Source: Irpex lacteus
Lineage: Eukaryota; Basidiomycota; Agaricomycetes; Polyporales; Irpicaceae
DNA: 64,000 nt
Direction of reading: 5' to 3'
Assembly (NCBI GenBank): GCA_001986395.2
Contig: MQVO02000005.1
Coordinates: forward strand, 372,001-436,000
Shown: positions 34,681-46,714 of the stretch, piece by piece
Position numbering within the stretch: the stretch's first letter is position 1
Layout of the letters: every line of letters starts with the position of its first letter
The notes under the pieces: generated by a model
Databases searched by the model: none
What the model was told of the DNA's origin: nothing
Seen by the model: the letters and a program-made list of their open reading frames with translations, nothing else
Program-made: the position numbers and the translations under genes

Positions 34681-36611
34681 ATGTCTGGATTACCCTACGA
34701 TGGACATGTGGACGACGAGGGCCTGAGACCAGATCCCGAGCACGTTATAATGTTCCGAGAGAAACCTGAGGAAGCTGCAGGAGTATACAGGCAACTATTT
34801 CTCTCTAAGGAGGACCGGAAGCTACTCGCGTTCATGTACGCTTTCCCCTTCGAAGATCCTACTCCCCTACAACAAAAATCACTCTGGTTATCCGGCTTTC
34901 CGCTAGCGTTACTAGATGGTCTCACCGATGAAAGATGGTACGAGTCATTCAAAGATATGGCAGCGGATTTTGAGTTCGGTCACTTTGCAACGACGGAATC
35001 GGTACGTTATAGTCTATTATTATTAAGTCAGGAGTGGTGCTGATCAGCTGGTTGGGCGTGGATACTCAGTTGTTGTTTGAGCTGTCTATCCGAAGCTTAA
35101 TTGGTTTCATGACGATCATTGAACCGGATGAGTCGTCACCGAACGATCTTATCCAGGAGTGCTGTCAACGTTTTCCAGGCCTATGGAAGCTTATATGGTA
35201 TTCTCGAGCTATCATGTTTTCTGCCCAATTCAATACAGCAACCAGAGGAGTTATGACACGCATTGGAGAGCTGCTGGAACGTTATTGTAACATCTATTGC
35301 ATGCAAACGTAAGTGTAATACTTATTCTTCGAACATCAATACTGCATCATTGAACGCTCTGCAAAATACAGCTTAGAGACCTCGCCTCCTCTTGACTCAT
35401 ACGCTGGTCATATGGCGTTGCACTTTATGGTTCATCCAAACGATTTTGGCGGGAATACCGTTGCTACGCCAGGGTATATACTCCTTGGAGTGCTTGAACG
35501 GGATCCCCAATCTCGCCAACAGTCCTCTTTCCTACAGGAAGTAGTCCCTGTGATGGTTGGTGGAGGCAAAGGATTCGCCAAGGTCATTCGTCGTAATCTG
35601 GTTCAGAGTAGGCCAATGATATCAGGAATGTTCCAGTGTACACTTAATGTGATTGGGCTATTACTCCTATTGGGGCCATCAATGGACGCAGATGGAGGGC
35701 ACTCGGAGATACTGCTGGCTTTGGCAACCGCGGCGCAGCGATATGAGTGCTACGGATGCTTGGATGAGCAAACCGACCCGAACTGCGGGTCAATGGATGT
35801 TGCTAAAGGGTTTCTCAATGTCCACGCGTGAGTTATTTTATCGCATCACAACGAGCATCGTGGCCTGACATATCTCCTTAGTGGTTTGACGGTGAACGGA
35901 GAAGAGGGACCAACGGCGAGTGATGTTATAGATAATCCCTACCATTTTGGCTTCGCAAACATCCTCGCTCGGTCACTCGTCGCTATTTGTGAGGAATATA
36001 ACGACTCCTGGAAAGGTTCGTTTTCGCTTGTCGTTATTTAGGGCGTCGTTTATTGAGCACTTTTACCTAGGGGTGATCAACTATTTTCTGAGAAACTACA
36101 GCATCGTCGCCAGGCTGGGGAGGGAACATTATCATGCGAACCGAGATTGCTGGCGTAGGTACTGTTACCTTCGTCGTGTACTCCAGGTCTACTGGTTGCC
36201 TACCCTCAGGGACATGCGCACGGCTCTTCGTCCTTCCCAATCTAGTCATTCACAGGCAGGGCTGAGTGCAGCAGCCCGTACTTCACTGCAAGATATCCTA
36301 AGGAGATGGAAGGATCTTGGGCGTGCCTTCAATCTCAGTGAAAAGTCTAGAGAAGAGGATACGGGCCTTACAAACTACGTCACCACGGAAGAATTGAGTC
36401 AGGGCTGCTTCTTTCCCGAATGTCTGTGTTATGGAGAAAAGCCCCTTCACGGGATTCGGCGCGTTTGTAAAGGATGCTGGTCGGTATACTATTGTGGCAA
36501 GCGATGTCAGAAAAAGTAAGTGACCGCATCAGTATTCCGAATCAACACCTCTAATCATTCCTCAGAGACTGGAAAGCCGGTCACAGAAACGTCTGCGGCA
36601 GAGCGCATTGA
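34681..36611 (+). CDS. MYND-type zinc-finger protein (tandem copy B)
   Basis: A paralogue of copy A in the same orientation, with matching exon order. It starts MSGLPYDGHVDDEGLRPDPE. The N-terminal block REKPEEAAGVYRQLFLS and SGFPLALLDGLTDERWYESF correspond to copy A. Central helices include PPLDSYAGHMALHFMV and the motif GGGKGFAKVIRRNLVQSRP. The MYND finger is intact: ECLCYGEKPLHGIRRVCKGC, then YYCGKRCQKKDWKAGHRNVC, and the protein ends GRAH. The start at 34681 was chosen because it matches copy A's distance to the first conserved block; an in-frame alternative start 33 bp upstream lacks support. Copies A and B are similar over their whole length but clearly diverged, so the duplication is not recent. 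Confidence 0.85.
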
Positions 36612-36942
36612 TTGGTATGCTAACCCTCGGTTTCAGTAGTAGTGTATTTTGCGCGTGTCCTGTGTCAGCACCCCGCTGCACGGCGTACACCCACGTTCCA
36701 GTTGAAAGTACGTCAGATACAGTGTGCAGCTCTTGAGCTATCATTATGCATCGAACATGTGTCGAGCATTGCACGAGACCTCGTCGAAAAAATATTTCGA
36801 AAGCCTCGAGTCCACATCCAGTACCTAGTACAAATTCGGTGTAAATATATAAACGCCGCTGACCCGGACTTGCTGTGTGTCAAACCCGTACCACCACCAC
36901 CTTCACATCCTACCTCGCCAGTCCTTGGCCCAGTTCAGCAAG
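36612..36942 (+). promoter_or_regulatory. Promoter region of DHODH
   Basis: Between the MYND copy B stop and the DHODH start. TATATAAA at 36846-36853 lies 90 bp before the ATG, followed by a C-rich leader with repeated CCA, a typical fungal core promoter. Confidence 0.6.
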
Positions 36943-38731
36943 ATGAGTGGTCTCAGACTAATGCAAGTTGGACGTCTCGGCAGAGTCGCGTCTGCTGGAC
37001 GGACCTCTTTGGTGCGCGTGCCGGTCCAGCGCAAGATGTCAAGCTCAGCGACCTCAGCTTCCAACTCTGTCCGCAACGGAGTATACGCTACTGTCTTCGT
37101 GGTCTCTACTGGTCTGTTTGCTGCTTACTACTTTGACTGTCGATCTGCTATACACCGCTATGTCTTTACTCCCATTGTGCGTCATACGCTGGACCCGGAA
37201 ACGGGACACAAACTCGCGGTGAAGGTATTGAGGAGCGGTTTAAGTCCGAGGGACCTGCAAGAGGACGATGAGACTCTGGGACTTAATGTATGTTCTATTT
37301 TGTATGTTTCTACGACAATATTTCATGTTGAGACGTGAATAGCTCTGGGGTGCCCATCTGTCGAACCCAGTTGGACTGGCGGCCGGCTTTGACAAGAACG
37401 GAGAGGCTGTTGATGGTACGTTGGCCGGAGAAATAGTCAGGAACGAATTCGAACGTATTCCACAGGCCTCTTCAATCTTGGTTTTAGCTGGGTAGAAATT
37501 GGGAGCGTCACACCAAAACCTCAGGTGAGTGGCCGCGCCTGTCCCCAAGCTTGTCGTCAACGTCATTCTTCTGACTGACCGAAGAGTTCGTATGTAGGAC
37601 GGTAACCCCAAACCACGGATGTTCCGTCTGTTTGAAGACGATGCAGTCATTAACCGATACGGCTTTCCATCCGACGGCCATGTCTCCGTGCTGAACCGGT
37701 TGCTGGCGCGGATACCTAGGTTCCACCAGCCAACTCCCGATGAAAAGGCGTCGCTACGCACAGATGCTCTACTGGCTGTCAACCTGGGCAAGAACAAGTC
37801 ATCCCCACCGGACTCTATCGACGACTTTGTCACCGGTGTGCGCACGTTTGCGCCCCATGCGGATGTCTTAGTTGTGAATGTCTCCAGCCCGAATACGCCC
37901 GGTCTAAGGTAGGGGCATCTCTAAGCCTGTCTCTATTGTAAGAGCTGACGAGAAGTCCAGAGGCATGCAGAGCCGCAGTCTCCTGCAAGAGCTACTTTCT
38001 GGTGTCCTGAAAGCCAGAGACGACGTTGTAACTGCTCACAACTTGACTCAAAAGCCGAAGCTCGTCTTGAAGATAGCACCTGACTTGACAGAAGACGAAA
38101 TTGCAGATGTCGCCGCTGCAGTACGCAACAGTGGCGTTGACGGTGTTATCGTCAGCAATACGACGATTAGAAGGCCAGACACTTTACTAAGTGGTGAGCA
38201 GCACGCTCCTCAGCTCTTCAGCTCTGGTTCCACATCGCTCATACATTCACTCTAGCAAACAAGGTGGAGACCGGTGGTCTCTCCGGGCCTCCTTTGAAGC
38301 CTTATTCTTTGGCTGCACTCAAAACACTGCGCGCTCTGCTTCCTGCTGAGGTTCCAATCTTCGGCTGCGGCGGTATCACTTCCGGCGCAGATGCTCTGGA
38401 ATACGCTCGTGCGGGTGCCACCGCCGTTCAGATCTATACGAGTTTCGGTTATGATGGTGTAGGTACCTGCCGAAGGATCAAGGACGAACTTGCCGAGGAG
38501 CTTAAGAAGGAGGGCACTACCTGGGCCGAGCTCGTTAGTCGCGCAGTAGCGGAGAAGAGCTTTAAGGAGCCCCCGCCGCCAGAACCCGTTAAGCCCGGTG
38601 AGGGTAGTGTCGCACAGCTTATCGAAGAGGCTGAAGAGCTGAAAAAGCTTCTGGACTCCTTTGGAGACCGGCTGGTTGAAGGGGTGGCGGGCGAGGGCCC
38701 TGCTGTGTCTGTCACGGGAGGGGTACCATGA
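36943..38731 (+). CDS. DHODH: Dihydroorotate dehydrogenase, class 2, mitochondrial
   Basis: This enzyme oxidises dihydroorotate to orotate in de novo pyrimidine synthesis, passing electrons from FMN to ubiquinone at the inner mitochondrial membrane. Six exons (36943-37287, 37343-37415, 37466-37524, 37598-37908, 37961-38193, 38256-38731) total 1497 nt, 498 residues. Residues 1-40 are basic and Ser-rich, a mitochondrial targeting signal; [19 protein letters not shown] is the single membrane anchor. Class 2 landmarks are [13 protein letters not shown], the FMN loop [43 protein letters not shown], the catalytic-loop [22 protein letters not shown] and GCGGITSG. All are intact. After the TIM barrel there is an unusual tail of about 65 residues, starting [13 protein letters not shown] and mostly acidic helix. 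It is single copy and presumably essential. Confidence 0.96.
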
Positions 38732-39177
38732 GTGGGCCAGGTCTTGTTTATCCATGCTTGCCCTTCAATCATAGATTGTATCTGACGAGAATATCATATA
38801 TTCAAGCAGTGAAAGTGAGAAGAATGTTTAACGGAGATATAGGACGGCAGGGATGCCGTCGTCCAGTGAATATTACTCGGCAAGTGACGCACTTGAACCC
38901 ACATACCCCAAGGATATAGCAAAATACGCAGAGAGGGATGAGAGTTACTTAGATATGCTCCCCAAGCCGCCAGTGCGCGAGAGCCACCGTCTGTATCAGT
39001 GTGGACGGCAGATCTGCGTCTCACTCATGCGTAGTGACATAACTTAGGCATAGCATGTCGTGACCCCTCGTGACGGACACGACCGTTTGAACTCGGCTCG
39101 GTTCTTCACAGGGTATGCAGACGTACTTCATAAATACCGCAGGTGTTAAAGTTTGTACTTGACGTAGCTAAGAGTCA
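38732..39177. other. Convergent intergenic region
   Basis: The 3' flanks of DHODH (+) and the DUF6535 gene (-). No supported gene. Confidence 0.5.
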
Positions 39178-42100
39178 AAGCCCAGAGAACCCGAAGCAAT
39201 ATGACCATATTTGATATATTGTTGGAGCTCTGCGTCAAGACCTTGCCGATGCACTGGCGCGCTCTGTGCCTTGTTATCGGTTGTGCTCTCCTCGTCCATG
39301 AAAGTACGGTTCTAGTTCGACTCAGTGCTAGTCCTTATCCTGCATGAGATTAGTTCAAACCTGAATCAAAGGGTGGGAGAAATGGCAACATACGGATCAG
39401 TACTGGAGCGAAGGCCTTCTACTCGTAGATCTCCACCAATATCTTCGTGATTCGAATTCGAGACGATGCCGGTGACAGAAGGTGCAGGGTCCATAGTAAC
39501 ATGGCCATCAACTGGCCCGCTTGTCGTTTCAGTTGAGATCTGTCGAGTTCAAGTCGAGAAAACTGAGCGCGGTATAACAAAGTCGAGGTGATTGAAGGCG
39601 TACTCTCAACCGCGACCCCGAGTCACCACGAAGCAGAGACGACTCACTTCGGCGGCCATACTCATTCTGGGCAGATTCCGTCACCGTACTTGTTTGTATT
39701 GCAGATACGGATGGCTTGAGGTGTGTTGATTCGCTTTCTCCTCCTCCATGAAATGTGGGTGCTGCGTTGCTGCCCTATCGGAGACGCTTCGCATTACGAA
39801 GGTACTGACAAGAAAATAGCAAGAGTATTACTGCGTACCTCTGTATCACCGGTGACTACATATCTAGTCGAAGAGTGACTGCCACTGTGGCCAATCTGTC
39901 TCGACGCGAGGCTCGAATGGCTACCCCTTTGAAGTTGCATGGTCAAGTGAGATCAATAAGAGCTGATACTATGGATGCCAGGTACGACTTGCCGTGATGC
40001 ACTCAATCCATGTGATGACTGTCGCTTGTCACGACCACCATTTTTGGCACGGCGAACAATGGACGAAAACCGTGTTTGGGGAATTAGGCTCGTCACTGCG
40101 ACCCCCGGAGAAGCTCGTGTCTCAATCATAGGAGATACTTCCTGTAGGATAAATTACACAAGTAACTTAATTTGAAACCTCAGGCTACACTCAAACACAC
40201 TTACTAAGATTGTATTATCCGGGTCGCAGTTTACGTCTGTGGAAGCAGGTTGTACGGTGGCTCCGGGACCATAGTACGGTGTCCGATTCCCCGATGCACT
40301 TAGTATGCGCACTGTTCCATCTTCGTCGTAACAAACAGCAGTACTGCATCCATGCCCTAAAGTCTTTGCGAGTCGTTTCCACATCAGCCGCTCCGCGTCG
40401 TTCAACTTGAACGACACTGAATCTTCGCTTTGAACCCTTTCGCGGATCACTACCGACAATCGATGATCAGCGGCACCTAAAGTCAGTCTATGATGAGACT
40501 ACGAGAATATTGTCTTACGTGCTTGCACCTACGGTCATCGCTGTAGTTGGCTATACACACGGCTGTTATAATCTGACAAAACGCTGCGACATTTAGGCCA
40601 TGACACAGATGCACAAGACTGTTCTCTCTAGCTTCAGTGGACTGTGCTTGCCCCGTGCTGGCATTGTTTTCTCGGCTAGATTGTTGGAGTAGGTGCTGGA
40701 AGTGGAGTCGCAATGGTGTATCCTTCCTAGTACCGTCATAAGCAGTAGTACCTGCTACACTGTACACCCCAACGACTAGACCCATGAGGTAGGCTATACT
40801 ATCCGGGGAAACGTCTTCAGATTGATGCTTGTCCAGAAGAGAGGTCAAAGTGCGAGCTGCTTCCTCAACGATGTGCGATTGTAGTCCGTCAGAGCCGTGT
40901 TTGAAGCTCACGCTGTGGTGCTGAAGAAGCCCTGCAACCCAGCGATGCTCGGTGGTAAAATGGTCCCAAGCAATCCACTGTAGATCATTCCCCTTGGTTG
41001 TCATCTGCCAACAGCCTGCCAGGAATGCAATATTTAGCCCCGACATCTTCATGTTTGCAGTAGAGTAGGATAACTTCCGGATGTCGAGCCCTGGCATGCC
41101 GCTAATCCATTTCTGCATGAAACTAATATCGAATTGGAGGTGGTTGAGTGGTGCGTCCCGACTGTTGATATCCAGGAAGATGCAAAACGCCCATCGAGCT
41201 ATAGTCTGCCAACCAAGCTTTGGAAGCGTCACTTCGCCCTCTTTCGTGTCGGCGGCTGTACTGATAAGACGCGACTTGAAAATATTGTCAACTACCTCCT
41301 TCACAGCGGGCGGAAGTAAAGAGTATGTTTCAAGGATGTACCCAAGGTCTTTGTCGGCGTCTGTCGGAGTCAAGGGTATACGATTGCCAATGACGGATAC
41401 GACGAATTCGACGGACTGTATCCAACTCGGGTTGCATTGCTCCAGAGCAATTTCTGTGATGGTCGATACAAGCAGATCATCGTCCGCTTGCAGCGCATCC
41501 GCAGAGACTAGGATGTCCAAGTCATACTGCACGTCCTTCATAATATCTAGTTCCTCCACTGGTTTCGCAGGCTTGCTATCGGCGAAATGCTTGGTCGTCG
41601 TTTTCATGCGACTGTATGCATTGTTGACAGGGCTTTCTGAGTCGTTGATGATGTCGGTTACGACGTCCAATATCAAGAGGAGCATCCTAGCACCGAGGAG
41701 AGGAATATACTTGGTGAAGAGAGGCACAATGGGATAACACACGCAGGTGCGGAGAATACGCGTGACGTTTTTGAGAGCAGGTGTTGTATACGGGCAGCGT
41801 GCCCTGAAAGCAGGAGATATGGTGACAGCGGAGAAAAGGAGGGCCCATGTACCGACAAGGGGAGCAGTGGTTTTGCCTACGGCTGAATGTATGTCGAAGG
41901 TGAAAATTACGAGCCCTGCAAAGAATAATGCCAATGATAGTTGAAGCAGAAGTGGAAGAGCTGCTGCAATGCCAAAAACCTGCCATCCTTCAAGCCCTCT
42001 TCGTCGGAAGTGGCGGATACGAAGTTGACCGCGAGGTGAAGCAGTGGCAAATGCCAGATATGCTCTCAACCACTGCTTCACAAGAATGGCGAAGGATGCA

Positions 42101-42967
42101 GTACTCAAGCTGATTATCAAGCTAGAGAACCATAGGATATTTATGCGTATGGCAGCAACAGATGGTTGGAAAGCGCTCGAGGAAGGGGTCAAGATCTCGG
42201 CCGTTGAGTTCAGAGATTGTCCGCAAACCAATACGGGCGTAAAACAACGGCTAGTGAGAAATGGTAGAGTTTGGAGTATGACGCCACTGGCATCTTGCTT
42301 GAGCTGAGGATAGGATGCAACGACGAAGGCCGTGAGAACCGCCGAGTATAGTCCTGTCTAGTGGAGGACAAATTACGCCGATTTAACTAAGCAGAGCACA
42401 AACATGATCACTTACAAAGGTTAGCAAAGAATCGATATCTTCCTTGTATCCACCAATCTCCTGCTTATCGAAGTTCGTCAGGGCTCTCTCCACCGTAGCC
42501 CAGTCTGGAAGGTGTCCCGGAGTCCTCGGCTTCACAGCACTCGCACAGTGCTGACAAGCACTACTAGTAGCCTCGTGTTGATATCGAACATTCAAATCCC
42601 CACGGTCCCCTCCACCGGCTGTGGGAAGCCCGCTATGAGCTGTACCGCTGGCTGGGCTGTGTGATACAGCCTGAGGAGTGGGGGACCTCGAAATCGCAGT
42701 TGGAAGGCCGTGGACATCTACACAGGAGAGGAACGCGGCTGCTTGCTGAAGCAGCTTGGCCGCTTCCCGAAGTTGGTCGGTGGAGGAATTTTCAACAATA
42801 CCGCTAGAGACCGCGTGGTCACCAAGCTGGATGCCGCCGCAACACGCTGCATCTGAAAGTAAATTATGAGATTTGGGACTGGTGTGGGCAGTGTTTACTG
42901 ATACACCTGTGAGAGCATCGACGTTGTTGATGTGCGAAACGCCAACGATGTTGCAAGCCTCATTCAT
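39178..42967 (-). CDS. DUF6535 multi-pass membrane protein
   Basis: DUF6535 proteins are a large agaricomycete family of unknown function. The N-terminal exon (42967-about 42420) is Ser/His-rich and ends with the family lead-in QEIGGYKEDIDSLLTF. The next exon supplies VGLYSAVLTAFVVASYPQL, then AAIRINILWFSSLIISLSTA, AILVKQWLRAYLAFA, and a hydrophobic pair around LPLLLQLSLALFFAGLVIF, together four membrane segments. A long helical region follows to about 40500. Downstream frames then continue as short exons: SVVIRERVQSEDSVSF.. to 40210, EVSPMIETRASPGVAV.. around 40140-39970, SHSSLASRQIGHSGSHSS around 39900, STETTSGPVDGHVTMDPAP around 39530-39400, and a last exon RTFMDEESTTDNKAQSAP.. to the TAG at 39178. 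The Ser/Thr-rich tail exons are less certain than the domain; the exact joins near 40495 and 39960 are unresolved. Confidence 0.7.
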
Positions 42968-43447
42968 GGGCTCAGGTCAATGTCGGCTGGGCTAATGAAA
43001 GTATGAGTAAGACGTAGAGTGTCAAAAAAGGACTGGGTCTACTTAGGCGGCAGTCACTGGGCAGCGAGAAAGGGCGGCGAGGGCGAGAGGTCTGCAAGAT
43101 AATGGTAGGAGGTAAGCCTGCTTGACGGGGCGCTTCTACATGAGAAGGTGATAATTCTGTGTCTTGTTGCAGCCTGGGGCGTGTTCGAAGTGCGCCTTTG
43201 TTCTAGGCCCTTGGTACTCACATCTCTGCACGCACTCGCATTACCTCGAGATTTGATGCTTGCGTATCGCGTCATGATTTCCACTTTACCTGCATGCTGC
43301 CTTTCTTGCTCATGACGGAGTCAAGAGTAGAAGCTAGTAATTTATATAGTGGTCATTATCAAGGCAAATGGGCTGTCTGAACTCTACATGTACATACATA
43401 CACGTTTGAGGAATCAAATCGAATCAATCAAATCGATATAGAACTAC
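42968..43447. other. Intergenic region upstream of the DUF6535 gene
   Basis: The DUF6535 promoter side and the 3' flank of the next minus-strand gene. A short A/T-rich microrepeat, AATCAAATCGAATCAATCAAA, occurs near 43412. No gene seen. Confidence 0.5.
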
Positions 43448-44954
43448 CTAAACAATGATATGAGCTGAGGGAAGTACATTCTGAGTCACGGCAGGAGCTT
43501 TTTGAAAACTACAGAGGTTACGATGATCGCAGAATTGATGCGCCCCTCTCGTCACCAAACCATGTTGCCTGGGGTGAGGCCGAGAGTACTTTTGGCGGGA
43601 ATCGTTTTCGTTTGCGGGCGTAGTATTGGGGATTTCACCGCACATTTGGTGTACCCGTTGTTGGCAAATCACGTCTTCCGAAACCAAGCTACCAACTACC
43701 ATCGCCATGCGTCATCTTAGCAGCTGAAGTAAAGATAAACATGCCAACCTTTACGCTCGTCTACCTTGATACGCGGACGCCTCTCGCACAACGCCGAGAA
43801 AATATCGATGGGCAGTTCTTCTCTCTATGACATGGTTCAGTAAGTGGCGGAAGAGGTACAATTAACAGACCTGAAACAAGTCAATGAGGTCATCGTGACA
43901 TGCAAGCGCACTTTCTGCTTCAGGACACATCTGTAACTCATCTCATTATAGGACCTTCTTCCAGATTGTGAGCAAACCTACCTCGAGAATGTAGTCGAGC
44001 AGAGCATCGATGGGCTGATATGCCTACAGATCATAAGTAACCAGCCGCACGGTCATAGGCAGCACTCACTACCGCGCCGTTGTCATCGTGATGATCCCCT
44101 CCAGGAGGCAAGGTGTGCGGTCCGGCATTTGCTTTGACTGTCTTGAATATACACAATCTCATCTTCATTTTATAGTACCGCAAAAATAGGGACGGCACTT
44201 TATGGCGATCAGCATCGTTGAAACACCACTCGCGTTCCTTAAACTTCTGTCCACGAATGAGCAGATAGGTGTCTGGCCCTAAGGTCACCTCACGAGCGAT
44301 TCTATCGCCTATGCGTAGGTTCCGTGTGGGGTAAATCGCCACAAGCTTATACGACTTCGATTTGATGGTCCCGGTTACAAGAATGAGGTCTTCCAGGCGT
44401 ATGTCGATATGTTCTTCGACCCCTGCATACCACAATTCTACGTTGTCCTTAAAAAACAGCGTCAGTGCCCTACTACGCTCGACTGCACTCAGTACGCCGG
44501 CTTCGCGAAGATAGCAAACGGCGCCCTTTTCTTCGTCAGCAACGTATTTCGTCTTCATGATGTCGGCCGAGCTGAATAAGGGTCAGATGATGCTGGTACA
44601 CTGGGTAGAGGAAACTGCAGCCCACCTGTCAATGATCCTCATCTTCACTGAATGGCTACGGTACGCGTCTGGTGGCATGTACCGGTCTTGTCGTTTTACC
44701 ATGACTTGAGAGAAAGAGAAGTAGCGACAGGCCTCTTCTGGCAACCATCTTCGCATGTCTTTGTCCGGATCGTTCTTCGAACGCTCGTCGATATTGAACA
44801 ATACGATAAACGCGCCGTTATAGTTGATATAGCCCACGTCCCCAATTCGAACTTCATCAGAGTCGTGCGGACCTTCGGGCCACCACAGCGCATGTCCATA
44901 GCCCAGATGTGCCAGCCCATTGGCATAGACGGCGGCCACTGTAGGGGGAGCCAT
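43448..44954 (-). CDS. Agaricomycete 'LGYGHALW' family protein without WD40
   Basis: This belongs to a lineage-expanded basidiomycete family of unknown role. Six exons (44954-44626, 44571-44070, 44023-43982, 43930-43871, 43824-43749, 43695-43448) total 1257 nt, 418 residues. Conserved landmarks are HLGYGHALWWPEGP, EVRIGDVGYINYNGAFIVLF, the RLEDLILVTG strand, TVKANAGPHTLPPG, then the short exon AYQPIDALLDYILE and DELP-type REELPIDIFSALCERRPRI. The gene at 62249-64000 has the same series and the same KVGSL splice joint, but continues into WD40 repeats. Here the last exon instead codes a basic, His-rich tail of 82 residues with no repeat. Start: the ATG at 44954 is nearest to the conserved block; in-frame ATGs at 45002 and 45038 are possible. 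Confidence 0.75.
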
Positions 44955-45038
44955 GGGAATGTTATGAGCGGGCTCTGAACATCGTAAGTACGGAAGACTC
45001 ATTGATAGTCGTCTTGAGCTTACCGTTGGTAACGGCAA

Positions 45039-45553
45039 GAGTTGCTAATAGCGGGTTGGGTGGTTGCGATGTGTAAACGACGACTAGGTACGAAGATAGA
45101 GGCTGGTTTACGATAACCGCCCACTAAGGGTAAGGTGCCAGTGGGTATATATACGAGTCATTGTCCCACAGTGCACGTGATTACTGCGCTGATAAATACT
45201 ATAACCACTGATACAGTATGAGACAAGGGGAATTCGAAAGCTGGATATTTCGACTACACGACGATTCTTGTCTGCTTCAGCCCGAGCATGGATGTATGGA
45301 AATTCTTCCCACTGGTGATTTGGCGCAGCAGGTTTGGAGTGTGCATATGTTTGCACAAACTGGGCTACCTTCGGAGACTGAAGTGATGGGTACGGGTGCC
45401 GATGGTACGTCATGTATGGGCGGGGATTCGAGAATTCAGCGTGCTGTACTATAGGTGACAGTAAACCACATCCAATCAAAGATAAAGTACGGCACAATGC
45501 AAAATATAAAGTAGTACAAGCAGAGCAATGGGAGCTGCTCAAACCGATGACAT
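45039..45553. other. Intergenic region with TATATATA
   Basis: TATATATA at 45146-45153 lies about 110-190 bp upstream of the candidate starts of the minus-strand gene above and may be its core promoter. The 144-codon minus-strand frame at 45108-45542 has no domain. Confidence 0.45.
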
Positions 45554-46714
45554 TTACACTGTCAAGCTTTCAACGGGGCTCACCAGGGGTGTAACACAAT
45601 CCATGAGTCCAAACCACTCTGGGATAAGAGTCCAAACGTGGTTCCTAGCACGACCCGCACAGTCTGCCAAATCCGCTTTACACGGTCCGCAAATCTTCAA
45701 CCCGCATCGCCTGACACCGTCCGTGAAGTCCGTGCGCGAGAGCATCTCCACCGTCTGCATCAGAGTAAACAACGGATCTGCGTCTCGTCCATGCGTGATA
45801 CCCCCTATGGCCCGGAGAACGTTCAGCATGACATAGTACGACGACTCGCGACAGACACGGCCGTCTTCATGGTGCTTATTCGTACAGTCGTCGGAGATGT
45901 GACGAGCAGTGAGTTCGGCTTCGATGAACGAGGAGAGGAAACGTTGGCCTGCTTCACGACCGTGTAGGACCATGTGCAGCTCCGCCCGGCCGAGGAAGTT
46001 GGTTTTACCTTCCTTTCGCGAAGGTGCGTCGTCACCCTTGACGCCTTTGTGTTTGAGTCCGAGGCTGACGTCCGGGCAGCCAGAGACGATACGTCGGGGA
46101 CCGTAGCGTGAGAGATCATAGTACGCAGAGGGTAGAAGATGCGATAGCTCGAGTTCCTTGGCGAGTTGAATGACAACGATGGGATGTGGGCAGGCGTCTC
46201 GAGGGCTGTATTGGCCGTTGGCGTCGATGGCGAGCTTTTCTCGTGCGTCCCATTCTTCCAGTGTAGAAGGCCAGTCAGAGTTCAAGTGGCTCATGCAACG
46301 CTCGCGGAGGTGGTCGATCATGTATTTGGTGGAGAGACGAAGTACGGCTGCGATGATGGGGAAGTTGCGAGCGTTTGGCTTTTGGAAGTAACTGCGGTAG
46401 AAACACTGATGTTGAACGATCAGTTGGTCAAGGCAGATGCAAGAGGGCACTCACAGTCCATCATACAAAGCAGTGAGTAAGCATGCGACGTCTGCTGGAT
46501 GATCATACAACTCGACCCAAGGACACCCTTCGACCAGTGGCTGTATCGGTGGCTGAGGGATAGAAAACAGATCCCGGAACACCTCCGAATGTCGTTCCAA
46601 TTGACCACGATGAACCTTAAAACCCGACTTGCCAGCGATTAAGACTATGTTCCCGTCGGCAAACCAGAAGTCGGAGAACGCGAGACCTTCGACGCGGATG
46701 AGAGTGTCTGACAT
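45554..46714 (-). CDS. BTB/POZ domain protein 1
   Basis: BTB domains dimerise and often recruit cullin-3 ubiquitin ligases. Two exons (46714-46455 and 46391-45554) total 1098 nt, 365 residues. The BTB fold occupies residues of about 10-140: FSDFWFADGNIVLIAGKSGF, KVHRGQLERHSEVFRDLFS, the PQPP loop, then WVELYDHPADVACLLTALYD and, after the intron, a helix ending LSTKYMIDHLRERCMSHL. A helical middle includes LPSAYYDLSRYG. The C-terminal region has a paired-Cys motif, CGPCKADLADC, followed by VWTLIPEWFGL. The intron sits inside the BTB helix in phase 2, at the same place as in the gene at 60922. It is head-to-head with the BTB gene at 47459; the two share about 745 bp of promoter region. Confidence 0.9.

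Noticed and set aside
41081..41737. 218-codon plus-strand frame
   Set aside because: It lies antisense within the DUF6535 exon, whose frame has clear membrane segments and family motifs; the plus frame is Ser/Arg-rich shadow sequence.
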